A stretch of 64,000 bases of DNA from Intestinibacter bartlettii (lineage in GTDB: Bacteria; Bacillota; Clostridia; Peptostreptococcales; Peptostreptococcaceae). Location of the stretch: contig CP102273.1 in assembly GCA_025148965.1 (NCBI GenBank), positions 2,790,001-2,854,000 of the forward strand, in the 5' to 3' direction. The translations under genes were made by a program, and so were the position numbers. This document shows, piece after piece, positions 7,993-16,424 of the stretch (positions within the stretch are counted from its first letter, which is position 1; every line of letters begins with the position of its first letter). The notes beneath the pieces are model-generated. The model made no database searches. It was not told the origin of the DNA and was given only the letters and a program-made list of their open reading frames with translations.

Positions 7993-9348
7993 TTAGTGAT
8001 TAGCAGCATATTCTTTTAAGAATTTTGGAAGTTCCATAGATTCTAATGGACCTACAACAACATTCCATCCTGGCATATTATCAGCTACGTCAGGTTTTAT
8101 AACTGCTAATTTACCTGGTATAACTATATCTCTACAATCAGTGTAGCTTTCTATGTTACATTCTTTAGCAAATGCACCTATAACAGATCCACCGAATTTA
8201 CCTGCAGACCAAGCAGTAAGAACTGAATATCCACCAGCATCTGGTATCATTAACCAGCAAGGTACTTTAGAAGCTTCTATATCACCAGTTATTGTGAAGT
8301 AAGTTAATGCAAAGTCAACTGAACATAATACTGGAGAATTTTTATCTGGGTTATTTAATGGATAAACTTTAGCTTCAACTCTCATTGGTTTTTGAGGGTC
8401 AGTGAAGATGTTTTGTCTTAATGCATATAGTGGTAAAGCTTTTGCATAAGTCATATCTTCTACAGCTAATATAGTTCCGTATTTAACTGTGAATACTGAA
8501 GATAAAGCTATTTCTAAGTTAGCATCTCCGTTAGCTAATTTAGCTACGTTTACGAATGATGGATAACCAAAGCTTCTATCTCCTTCTTTTAATGCTATTC
8601 TTCTAACTTGTACAGCATTTACATAAGTATCTTTTACAGTTTCTCCTGTTACATCGATTATTAATTCTTTGTAATCAGCAGCTTCTATAGCTTGAACAGT
8701 AGTGTATAATTCTTCTAAGTTAGCTCCTTGTACACCTAAAGCTAAACCATCAGCTTTAACTACATCTATCATAGCAGCAAAGTTATCTTTGTTAGCTCCT
8801 ATTACAACTGGTTTTAATCCAGCTAATGCAGCAACAGCTTCTTTAGCAACGTCAGCATCTGCAACTTCTAATACGTATGCACATTCAACATCACTATCTT
8901 TTATTTTATTTATTATAGCTAAGAAGTTATCTTTATTATCGTTGTATTTAACATATGCGAATTCAGGTTTCATTATTTCACCTATTCTTTCATAGTTAAC
9001 AACTTTCATTCCTTCTATTTTAGCATCTACTGCAGCTTCATCCATGCAATCACAGAATTTAACAGCATATCTATTTCTATTTACTAAAGTTTTTTCATGT
9101 CTGAATAAAACAGTTTCTCCACCTAGTTCATATTCGCTTTCACCAGCACCAACTTTTAAAGTTTTCATTGGAGGTGCAGTAGCAGCAGCTAATTTAGCTA
9201 ATGCTTCTGGTGCCATTTTAGGACAAGCTGAAACTTCTACAGCCCCACTTGCAACTTTCATAGAGAAAGCCATACAAGTTGGGAATCCACATTCCTTACA
9301 GTTTTTCTTTGGTGTTAATTTAAATATATCTAATGCTTTTAATGCCAT
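7993..9348 (-). CDS. acsC: Corrinoid/iron-sulfur protein large subunit
   Basis: The protein has 451 aa. The N-terminal [4Fe-4S] domain has cysteines at 17, 20, 25 and 42 (CKECGFPTC, then ACP), the four-Cys motif of AcsC/CdhE that passes electrons to cobalt during reductive activation. A TIM-barrel middle and a C-terminal corrinoid-binding domain follow (from about residue 330, with GDIEASKVPCWLMIPDAGG). It forms a heterodimer with AcsD, carries the methyl group between AcsE and AcsB, and is the target of AcsV. The start has AGGGGG 8 nt upstream. Lies 33 bp after acsD. Confidence 0.96.
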   Translation of the reverse strand: MALKALDIFKLTPKKNCKECGFPTCMAFSMKVASGAVEVSACPKMAPEALAKLAAATAPPMKTLKVGAGESEYELGGETVLFRHEKTLVNRNRYAVKFCDCMDEAAVDAKIEGMKVVNYERIGEIMKPEFAYVKYNDNKDNFLAIINKIKDSDVECAYVLEVADADVAKEAVAALAGLKPVVIGANKDNFAAMIDVVKADGLALGVQGANLEELYTTVQAIEAADYKELIIDVTGETVKDTYVNAVQVRRIALKEGDRSFGYPSFVNVAKLANGDANLEIALSSVFTVKYGTILAVEDMTYAKALPLYALRQNIFTDPQKPMRVEAKVYPLNNPDKNSPVLCSVDFALTYFTITGDIEASKVPCWLMIPDAGGYSVLTAWSAGKFGGSVIGAFAKECNIESYTDCRDIVIPGKLAVIKPDVADNMPGWNVVVGPLESMELPKFLKEYAANH

Positions 9349-9381
9349 TATTATTTCCCCCTAACCTTACAAATAATTATA

Positions 9382-10326
9382 TTACGCTAAAGCGCTTATT
9401 AAACCTTTTATAGTTTTCATTGATTCTGGATGACGAAGTATTACTGCATTTGATCCACCAACAAGTACACTTGCAGCTGTAGATACTTCCATACCTATTG
9501 TTCTAGATTCATTATCTCCCCATTCTGGTACGTCAGCTTCAGTAGCTATTGCTTCTTTAACGTGACCAACTTCGAATGAAACTGGAGTTATTATTGGTAT
9601 TTGTAATGCTTTATCATTTTGGTTGAAAGCTGCTAATCTAACTCTATCCATAGTAGATGCAACATATTCATAACCATAACCAACTGCTGAACAACCAACA
9701 TTCATAACTATATTTTCTTGTTTAACGCCTAATTGAGTAAGTAATACATTCATTTGTTTAGCTAAGTTTATATCAACTGCAGATTCTGCAGCAACTTTTT
9801 GACCATAAGCCATACCAGCCGCAGCACCAACTGCTTTGTAGTTTTCTTCTACAGCTGACATTACTAATATATTTTTTCCTTCTAATGCAGCAGAAACTTT
9901 ATCAAATACTTTACCGTCTTTTTCTGCGTTACCACATCCAGCAACTACTAATGGTAAAGTTATAGCATCAGCAACAGCTTTTGCTACTTCTGCACATTCT
10001 TCTGGAGATTTGTCAGCTCCATCTGGAGATGCTCCATTAAATCTTAAGCATATAAAATCTGCTTCAGTGTTATCTTCAACATATTTAGCCCATTTAGCAG
10101 GGTCTGCCCAAACGTCTCCATATATTTTAGAGTAACAATCTATCCATTCTGCAGGTTGTATATCTGATATTTCTGCTCCAACAACTGGTGCATTTCCTGT
10201 TTCTCCATCAAAGCTATAGAAAGGTAGAACTTGTTCTCCTCCTAATTTTATAGCTTTATCTCCTGTACCTATTTCTACTACATTAACTGTTCCAGTAACT
10301 TTTTGAGTAGACATTTTAAATGCCAT
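9382..10326 (-). CDS. acsD: Corrinoid/iron-sulfur protein small subunit
   Basis: The protein has 314 aa and is a TIM-barrel member of the AcsD/CdhD family. Typical parts are KIYGDVWADPAKWAKYVEDN (about 67-86), FICLRFNGASPDGADKS, LPLVVAGCGNAEKDG, and IVMNVGCSAVGYGYEYVAST (about 203-222). It pairs with AcsC to cradle the corrinoid; unlike AcsC it lacks the iron-sulfur motif, as expected. A ribosome site AAGGGGG lies 8 nt before the ATG. It follows the second cooC and precedes acsC. Confidence 0.95.
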   Translation of the reverse strand: MAFKMSTQKVTGTVNVVEIGTGDKAIKLGGEQVLPFYSFDGETGNAPVVGAEISDIQPAEWIDCYSKIYGDVWADPAKWAKYVEDNTEADFICLRFNGASPDGADKSPEECAEVAKAVADAITLPLVVAGCGNAEKDGKVFDKVSAALEGKNILVMSAVEENYKAVGAAAGMAYGQKVAAESAVDINLAKQMNVLLTQLGVKQENIVMNVGCSAVGYGYEYVASTMDRVRLAAFNQNDKALQIPIITPVSFEVGHVKEAIATEADVPEWGDNESRTIGMEVSTAASVLVGGSNAVILRHPESMKTIKGLISALA

Positions 10327-10377
10327 ATCTTTTTCCCCCTTAAGCCTATTTTAATTTATAATGTGCCTATAACAATA

Positions 10378-11148
10378 TTAAGGCAAGTCTAGAGTTTCTA
10401 TTATTTTTTCTAGTGCTACTCTAGATTTTGAATCAGCAGGTAATTTTACTAGTGGTATACCTTCTGAATCATATTCATATATTAATTCATCTGAAGGAAC
10501 TACTCCAAATAAATCTAAGCCATACTTTTCAATCTCTTCTTTAACCCCATTACTTAATTCTCCATTAGGAGCTTTATTAACGATTAATCCGATTTTGCCA
10601 ACGCTTAAATTCATTTCTTTGGCTAAATCTCTAATTCTTGCAACTGCTTGGATACTACGTTTTGCACAATCACTAACTAATATAAGAGTATCAACATGTT
10701 TAGTAAGTTTTCTACTTATATGTTCCATACCTGCTTCATTATCAGTGATTACATACTTATAGTGATCTGAAATTTTTTGAACTTGCTGTTTTAATATTCC
10801 ATTTACGAAACAATAGCAACCTTCTCCTTCTGATCTACCCATAACTAACATGTCGTATCCATCGCCTTCTTCTAAAATCATGCTTAATTGCCATTGTAAG
10901 AATTGGGCTTTAGTCATTCCTCCTGGAAATGAATCTCCATTTTTTTCTGTCATATTAGCGACTTCTCTAATATGTCCAATTGTTTCTGGTTCCTCTGAGC
11001 CTAATACTTCATATAGATTGCAGTTTGCATCTGCATCAACTACTAGAATTGGATCCTTTTTTTGTTTTACTAATGTGTCAATTAAAAGCCCTGTTAGACT
11101 AGTTTTACCAACTCCGCCTTTTCCGGCTACAGCAATGTTATAAGTCAT
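10378..11148 (-). CDS. cooC: CooC-family nickel-insertion ATPase (AcsF-like)
   Basis: The protein has 256 aa of the MinD/SIMIBI class. It has a deviant Walker A GKGGVGKTS (residues 9-17), DADANCNLYEVLG near 40-52 and a Cys-x-Cys motif in GEGCYCFVNG (about 108-117), which in CooC proteins binds the nickel or zinc at the dimer interface. A C-terminal GVVPSDELIYEYDSEGIPL completes the family pattern. It sits directly upstream of acsD-acsC-acsE-acsB, so by position it probably loads nickel into acetyl-CoA synthase. Another cooC (18241) sits next to cooS. The division of labour is inferred from location. Confidence 0.92.
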   Translation of the reverse strand: MTYNIAVAGKGGVGKTSLTGLLIDTLVKQKKDPILVVDADANCNLYEVLGSEEPETIGHIREVANMTEKNGDSFPGGMTKAQFLQWQLSMILEEGDGYDMLVMGRSEGEGCYCFVNGILKQQVQKISDHYKYVITDNEAGMEHISRKLTKHVDTLILVSDCAKRSIQAVARIRDLAKEMNLSVGKIGLIVNKAPNGELSNGVKEEIEKYGLDLFGVVPSDELIYEYDSEGIPLVKLPADSKSRVALEKIIETLDLP

Positions 11149-11225
11149 CTTATGATATCCCCCTTGAATTAAGTGTTATCACAACAGAGCTTTCTGTAAA
11201 TTATGTCAAACTCTGTGTCAGTAAA

Positions 11226-12614
11226 TTATTTTTTTGGTATAGCATGAACACATTCACCGTGTATATCATGTATAGCTTCCATTAAGCCTTCAGATAAACT
11301 TGGATGAGCATGTATTACTTTACCAACATCTTTAGCTTTTAATCCTAAACCTACAGCTAAAGATAATTCTGTTAATAGGTCAGTTACATGTGGTCCAACT
11401 AAAGAAGCACCTATTATAGTATCATCTTCGTCAGTCATAACTTTTATGAATCCTTGTAATTTTCCTATTGCTTTTGCTTTACCTAAAGCTCTGAATTCGA
11501 ATCTACCAACATGGTATGGAGTACCGTTAGCTTTTAATTCGTCTTCTGTTACACCAACACCAGATACTTCTGGTTCAGTATAAACACAGCTTGGTATAGC
11601 TTTATAGTTAACTGTTTCGCTGTTACCTTTAACAGCATTAGCAGCTGCTACCATTCCTTCAGCAGATGCAACGTGAGCAAGCATTGCTCCTGGTATTATA
11701 TCCCCTATTGCGTATATACCTTCAACACTTGTTTCTAAGTATTCATTAACTTGTATAAATCCTCTTGGTGCCATTTCTATACCTACTTCTTCAACACCAG
11801 AGTTAGCTAAGTTAGGTCTTCTACCTACGCAAAGTAGTACCATTTCAGCTTCTACTGATTTTCCATTATTTAATTCTATTTTAACTGAATCGTCATTAAC
11901 TATGTAGTTATCTGCTCCTACACCAGTCATAACTTTGATTTTATCTTTTTTGAATTGTCTAGCTAAGTTTTTAGCCGCTTCTGAGTCCATTCTTCCTAGT
12001 ATTTGTGGAGCCATTTCAACTATTGTTACTTTAGTTCCCATTGTAGCGAAGAATTGTCCTATTTCACTACCTATAACTCCTCCACCTACTATGATTAATG
12101 ATTCTGGTTGTTTTGGTAAACTTAAAACTTCATCAGAAGTTATTACGTTTTTACCATTATAAGGCATGCCTGGGAATACAGTTGGGATAGATCCGTTAGC
12201 TAATATTATTTTATCAGCTACAACTGTTTCTACAGTACCATCTGCTTTAGTAACTTCTATAGTATTTTTATCTACTAATTTACCAAATCCATCTATCTTT
12301 TTAACTCCCCTTTTGTCAAATAAGAATTGGATTCCTGCTACTAATTCATCTGTTACTTTTTGTTTTCTTGCTATTATAGCATCAAAATCAGGTTTAACTT
12401 CACCTTCAACTACTACACCAAAGTCTTTAGCTTCTTTTACTGTTCTTAAAACATCAGCAGAAGCTAATAAGGCTTTTGTTGGTATACAACCTACGTTTAA
12501 GCAAGTACCACCCAATTTATTTTTTTCTATTACAGTTACTTCAGCACCAAGCATAGCTGCTTTTAAAGCTGCTACATATCCTCCTGGGCCTCCTCCTATT
12601 ACTGCTACTTTCAT
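11226..12614 (-). CDS. lpdA: Dihydrolipoyl dehydrogenase
   Basis: The protein has 462 aa, a flavin disulfide reductase. It has an FAD-binding GGGPGG (7-12), the redox-active disulfide C38/C43 in GGTCLNVGCIPTKALL, the NAD-binding GGGVIGSEIGQFFA (about 176-189), and the C-terminal catalytic HAHPSLSE. The presumed role is reoxidation of the dihydrolipoyl arm of GcvH, whose gene ends the same cluster. There is no N-terminal lipoyl domain, unlike some clostridial E3 enzymes. It begins 77 bp upstream of the second cooC. A large hairpin (12671-12720) sits before it, after metF. Confidence 0.95.
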   Translation of the reverse strand: MKVAVIGGGPGGYVAALKAAMLGAEVTVIEKNKLGGTCLNVGCIPTKALLASADVLRTVKEAKDFGVVVEGEVKPDFDAIIARKQKVTDELVAGIQFLFDKRGVKKIDGFGKLVDKNTIEVTKADGTVETVVADKIILANGSIPTVFPGMPYNGKNVITSDEVLSLPKQPESLIIVGGGVIGSEIGQFFATMGTKVTIVEMAPQILGRMDSEAAKNLARQFKKDKIKVMTGVGADNYIVNDDSVKIELNNGKSVEAEMVLLCVGRRPNLANSGVEEVGIEMAPRGFIQVNEYLETSVEGIYAIGDIIPGAMLAHVASAEGMVAAANAVKGNSETVNYKAIPSCVYTEPEVSGVGVTEDELKANGTPYHVGRFEFRALGKAKAIGKLQGFIKVMTDEDDTIIGASLVGPHVTDLLTELSLAVGLGLKAKDVGKVIHAHPSLSEGLMEAIHDIHGECVHAIPKK

Positions 12615-12670
12615 TTGTTATTTCCCCCATTTACCTTGTATGTTTTATAGTTTAACTATTTATTATTAAA

Positions 12671-12720
12671 GTCTATATTAGCTTTAATATAGCTCTATCT
12701 ATATTATAGCTAATATAGAC
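12671..12720 (-). repeat. Long intercistronic hairpin between metF and lpdA
   Basis: A 13-bp perfect outer stem (GTCTATATTAGCT with AGCTAATATAGAC) is continued inward by AATATAG/CTATATT after one mismatch, giving about 20 bp in total. The minus-strand tail is weakly U-rich, so it could be a partial terminator or a 3'-end stabiliser dividing the methyl-branch genes from the lpdA-acs part. Confidence 0.65.
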
Positions 12721-12848
12721 CCATTTAGCTTGTATTTATGTTAAATTTTTACAATTATTTTTAGATTTTTTTTATTTATAGATAAAAATATGTATTTTTA
12801 TATATATTAGTCGAAAAATCTAACTATAATCCCCTAAAATATAGAATC

Positions 12849-13730
12849 TTATAGACCTGCTGCATCTAATATTAGTGGTACATTTTCTTCTGCACCTATA
12901 GCCATTATGTGAACACCATCACAAAGATTTTCTTCTTTTAATTGTTTGATGAATTCACCAGCCATTTTTATACCTTCAGCTACATAGTTTCCTTTTCCAG
13001 CTGCTTTTAATCTTTCAATTTGGTCATCTGGAACAAATATACCTGGAACGTTAGCAGTCATGAATTTTGCCATTCCTGGTGATTTAAGTGGAACTATACC
13101 AGCCATTACTTTACAGTCCATATCTTTAGTTAATTCTCTGAATTTTCTCATATGTTCTATATCATAAACAGCTTGAGTTTGGAAGAATTTAGCCCCTGCT
13201 TTTATTTTCTTTTCCATTTTTAATAATTGTACTTCTATTGGATCATATTCTGGAGTAACACAAGCTCCTAGGAAGAAGTCTGTTTTACCTTTTAATTCTA
13301 ATCCAGTACTATCAGTACCATTATTCATCATAGTTGCAGTAGATAATATACTAACAGCGTCTAAGTCAAATACTGGTTTAGCTTGTTTGTGGTCACCTAC
13401 ACATACGTGGTCACCTGTTAAAGCTAATAAGTTATCTATTCCAAAGAATCCTGCAGAAAGCATTTCACTTTCTATAGCGATTCTATTTCTATCTCTACCT
13501 GTCATTTGTATAACTGGTTCTAATCCTAAATCTTTTAACATTTTACATGTAGCAAGAGATGAAGTTCTCATTACAGCAGATTGATTATCTGTAACATTAG
13601 CTGCATGAACTCTACCAATTACTAATTTTGCACATTCTGCTAAATGTGATAAATCAGTTCCTTTTGGAGGTGCCATTTCAGCAGTTATTGCAAATTCACC
13701 TTTTTCGAATGCTTCTCTTAACTTACTCAT
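12849..13730 (-). CDS. metF: Methylenetetrahydrofolate reductase, catalytic subunit
   Basis: The protein has 293 aa, a TIM-barrel flavoprotein that reduces 5,10-methylene-THF to 5-methyl-THF. It shows ITAEMAPPKGTDLSHL at the N-terminus (the conserved Glu of the E-x-x-P-P-K/R motif), MTGRDRNRIAIESEMLSAGFFGIDNLLALTGDH (about 76-109) and GAKFFQTQAVYD (about 178-189). This is the acetogen-type short form that works with MetV, which lies 33 bp upstream. There is no RnfC2 or HdrA-like partner in the operon, so the electron donor is not revealed here. AGGGGG lies upstream of the start. Confidence 0.95.
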   Translation of the reverse strand: MSKLREAFEKGEFAITAEMAPPKGTDLSHLAECAKLVIGRVHAANVTDNQSAVMRTSSLATCKMLKDLGLEPVIQMTGRDRNRIAIESEMLSAGFFGIDNLLALTGDHVCVGDHKQAKPVFDLDAVSILSTATMMNNGTDSTGLELKGKTDFFLGACVTPEYDPIEVQLLKMEKKIKAGAKFFQTQAVYDIEHMRKFRELTKDMDCKVMAGIVPLKSPGMAKFMTANVPGIFVPDDQIERLKAAGKGNYVAEGIKMAGEFIKQLKEENLCDGVHIMAIGAEENVPLILDAAGL

Positions 13731-13763
13731 CTAAAAAATCCCCCTTTAATAATAACCTTGTTT

Positions 13764-14438
13764 TTAAGCTTCTGCGCTTGCTTTCTTATTAGCATCTAAA
13801 CGTCTTGGATTAAGTTGTTTAGAATAATCTTTAGGTGGTCTAACTTCTTTTAAGTTATCTAATTGACCTAATTCTTTAAGTCTTTCATAGATTAATACCC
13901 ATGCACAGTCGTTGTCAGGGCTAACTTCACATTTACCATTTTTAGCTCCACCGCAAGCTCCATTTACTAAGCCTTTAGCACACATAGTTACTGGGCATAT
14001 ACCTCCAGTCCATCCAAGTTCACATTCACCACATGCTTTACAAGCTTCTTCGAATTTACCAACTCTTTCAACTTCCCCTATAAACATTGTGTTGTTTGCT
14101 GGATAAACAGGTATGTTTTGTTTTTTAGTATTTTTCATTATAGTTTGAGTACCATCTCCACATGCTAGAGATAATACAGCATCTGCTTCTTTTAATTCTT
14201 CTTTAACAGATTTTAATTCTTTTTTATTTAAAAGTAAGTTACAAGTAGAATCTGGCATTACATGACCTAAAACTTTTTTACCTTCAGCTTCTAATAAAGC
14301 TGTCATTTCTTCTATTTCAGGAGCTCCACCAACTTTACATGCAGAAGCACATTGTCCACATCCAACAAGTACTATTTTTTCGCATCCTTTTAAGAATCCT
14401 AATATTTCTTCCATTGGTTTTCTTTCAGAAATTACCAT
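13764..14438 (-). CDS. metV: MetV, iron-sulfur/zinc partner of methylenetetrahydrofolate reductase
   Basis: The protein has 224 aa and matches the methylene-THF reductase C-terminal-domain family. Cysteine motifs include CGQCASACKVGG (about 26-37) and a dense C-terminal group CKACGECELGWTGGICPV, then MC, ACGG, KC and DC (about 133-180), fitting iron-sulfur and zinc binding. It forms a complex with MetF in acetogens and passes electrons to its flavin. It lies between folD and metF. A GGGGGG ribosome site precedes the ATG. Confidence 0.92.
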   Translation of the reverse strand: MVISERKPMEEILGFLKGCEKIVLVGCGQCASACKVGGAPEIEEMTALLEAEGKKVLGHVMPDSTCNLLLNKKELKSVKEELKEADAVLSLACGDGTQTIMKNTKKQNIPVYPANNTMFIGEVERVGKFEEACKACGECELGWTGGICPVTMCAKGLVNGACGGAKNGKCEVSPDNDCAWVLIYERLKELGQLDNLKEVRPPKDYSKQLNPRRLDANKKASAEA

Positions 14439-14480
14439 ACGATTTTCCCCCCAATTTGAATTTTAAAAATCTATAAAGTA

Positions 14481-15338
14481 TTATTTATTATTTTGTTGTT
14501 TACAAGCTTTTATAACGTGTTTAGCAAGAATTGAAGTAGTAACAGAACCAACACCTGCTGGAACTGGAGTTACCATAGATGCTTTTCCTACTACATCATC
14601 TGTATCAACGTCACCACAGATTCCGCCACCTTCTGGTTTAGCATTTATACCAACATCTATAACTACTGCACCTTCTTTAACGTAATCAGCTTTAACCATT
14701 CTAGCTCTACCAACACCTGCAACTAAAACGTCAGCTTCAGCACAAACTTTTGGTAAATCTTTTGTTCTTGAATGGCAAATTGTAACTGTTGCATTTTCTG
14801 CTAATAATAACATTGCTGCTGGTTTACCAACAACCATAGATCTACCTAATACTACTACGTTAGCTCCATTTAGAGGCACATTATAGTGTTTTAATATTTC
14901 TACAACTGCTGTTGGTGTACATGGTGGGAATCCTGATTTGTCACCTTCCATAAGTTTAGCAGTATTTAAAGGACTGAAACAGTCAACGTCTTTTTCTGCT
15001 GCTATAACATTTTTTATAACTTCTTCATCTATTCCTTCTGGTAAAGGTCTAAATGTTAATATACCATTTACTGATGCATCATTATTTAATTTTTCTAATG
15101 CTGCTATGTATTCATCTTGAGTTGTTCCTTCTGGTAATTCAGTAACTTCTGTTTGGATACCTATAGTTTCACATTTCTTTAAAGCACCTTTTTCATAAGA
15201 AAGGTCATTAGGTTTAGCTCCAACTCTTAATATAGCTAATTTTGGTTGAATCCCATCTTTAACTAATGCTTCACATTCTAATTTTAATTGATCACTTAGT
15301 GCATCTCCAACTGGTTTACCTTTAATTATTTCACCCAT
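14481..15338 (-). CDS. folD: Methylenetetrahydrofolate dehydrogenase / methenyl-THF cyclohydrolase
   Basis: The protein has 285 aa of the FolD family: catalytic Y and K in SYEKGALKKCE (about 48-58), LPEGTTQDEYIAALEKLN, GILTFRPLPEGI (a variant of the usual VQLPLP), PPCTPTAVVEIL (about 137-148) and VVLGRSMVVGKPAAMLLL (about 161-178, dinucleotide binding). It interconverts methylene-, methenyl- and formyl-THF. The separate FchA upstream suggests the cyclohydrolase step is shared. It begins 312 bp after fchA, with a candidate promoter in the gap (15392-15419). AGGGGGC precedes the ATG. Confidence 0.94.
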   Translation of the reverse strand: MGEIIKGKPVGDALSDQLKLECEALVKDGIQPKLAILRVGAKPNDLSYEKGALKKCETIGIQTEVTELPEGTTQDEYIAALEKLNNDASVNGILTFRPLPEGIDEEVIKNVIAAEKDVDCFSPLNTAKLMEGDKSGFPPCTPTAVVEILKHYNVPLNGANVVVLGRSMVVGKPAAMLLLAENATVTICHSRTKDLPKVCAEADVLVAGVGRARMVKADYVKEGAVVIDVGINAKPEGGGICGDVDTDDVVGKASMVTPVPAGVGSVTTSILAKHVIKACKQQNNK

Positions 15339-15391
15339 TTTAAAACGCCCCCTAATTTCTAAATTTTTATTTTTTGTCTATATTTATGTCT

Positions 15392-15419
15392 ACTATAATT
15401 ATACACATTTTTTGTTCAA
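15392..15419 (-). promoter_or_regulatory. Candidate sigma-A promoter upstream of folD
   Basis: On the minus strand TTGAAC (15414-15419), a 16-bp spacer and TATAGT (15392-15397) lie about 55 bp upstream of folD. The rest of the 15339-15650 gap is very AT-rich with no gene and no convincing terminator, so this promoter would add to read-through from fchA. Confidence 0.45.
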
Positions 15420-15650
15420 TATTGTATATAATTATAAGTATTTGTTAAAAAATTATTAAAAATAATATGCTATTTTTTAATTATAAATAATTTTTTATTT
15501 TTATTTAATTTACATTCTATTTTTTATTATATCATTTAAATTTCTTATCATTTTTTATTATTCTTTATTTATTTTCTTATTCTCTGTCTATTTATAGAAA
15601 TTTACTTGTATCTAATTATTTATTTATAAATAATTGTAATTGTGAAATTA

Positions 15651-16283
15651 TTATCTCATTGCAGCTATTACTTTATTGTAAACTACATCGCAAATTTCTA
15701 CGCCTTCTTTAACTAATGCTTCACATTTTTCATCTAAAGCTTTAGCATATTCTTTATCTTTCATTAATCCTACATTTATTATTACATTAAGTTGAGCAGA
15801 TAATATAGCTCCTCTTAGAGCTTGAACACCACAACCCACATCACTTATAGCAAGTTTTGAACCTTTATCTACTAATTCTTCATGTAGTTTTATACTTTCG
15901 TTGCAAAGTTCTACTATTTTAAAAGGAACTTCACATGCTAATTTTAGGCATCTTTCTAATTCTACTTCTTTAGCAGCTTTTTCTTCATCAGTATTAGCTG
16001 GTAAACCGTAAGCTTGAGAAAGTGGGAAAAATCCTTCTGCATCTTTATCTATCATTTCTAATAATTGATCTTGTAATGTTTTAGCCTTTCCTAATATAGC
16101 TTGTATATCTTCTTCGTATTGTGCATATTTTTTCTTTCCTGTTGTTAAGTTACAAACCATACTACCTAAAGCCATCCCTATAGCTCCAACTAATGCAGCT
16201 GCTCCACCGCCACCTGGAACTGGTGCTTTAGATGCTAATACATCTACAAAACCTATACAACTTTTTTCAGCTATTTTTTCCAT
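15651..16283 (-). CDS. fchA: Methenyltetrahydrofolate cyclohydrolase (FchA / cyclodeaminase family)
   Basis: The protein has 210 aa. It has the cyclodeaminase-cyclohydrolase family start with SCIGFVDVLASKAPVPGGGGAAALVGAIG (about 8-36), including the P-x-P-G-G-G-G folate-binding loop. A helical bundle follows with DKDAEGFFPLSQAYGLP (about 78-94) and SDVGCGVQALRGAI. It hydrolyses 5,10-methenyl-THF to 10-formyl-THF, running in the opposite direction during CO2 fixation. It lies downstream of fhs. AGGAG lies before the ATG. Confidence 0.92.
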   Translation of the reverse strand: MEKIAEKSCIGFVDVLASKAPVPGGGGAAALVGAIGMALGSMVCNLTTGKKKYAQYEEDIQAILGKAKTLQDQLLEMIDKDAEGFFPLSQAYGLPANTDEEKAAKEVELERCLKLACEVPFKIVELCNESIKLHEELVDKGSKLAISDVGCGVQALRGAILSAQLNVIINVGLMKDKEYAKALDEKCEALVKEGVEICDVVYNKVIAAMR

Positions 16284-16320
16284 TTATATATCTCCTTCTA
16301 ATCTTAGGTTTTTATCGAGA

Positions 16321-16342
16321 ATAGTGTGCCTAAGCACACTAT
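16321..16342 (-). repeat. Hairpin between fhs and fchA
   Basis: A 9-bp perfect stem ATAGTGTGC/GCACACTAT has a 4-nt loop. There is no U-tract on the minus strand, so it is another intercistronic structure of this operon rather than a clear terminator. Confidence 0.6.
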
Positions 16343-16424
16343 CCCCTTTGATTAAATCCTGTTGTCATTTATGTATAAATAAAATGATATATTTACACAC
16401 TGATATATATATTAAAATAAATCT

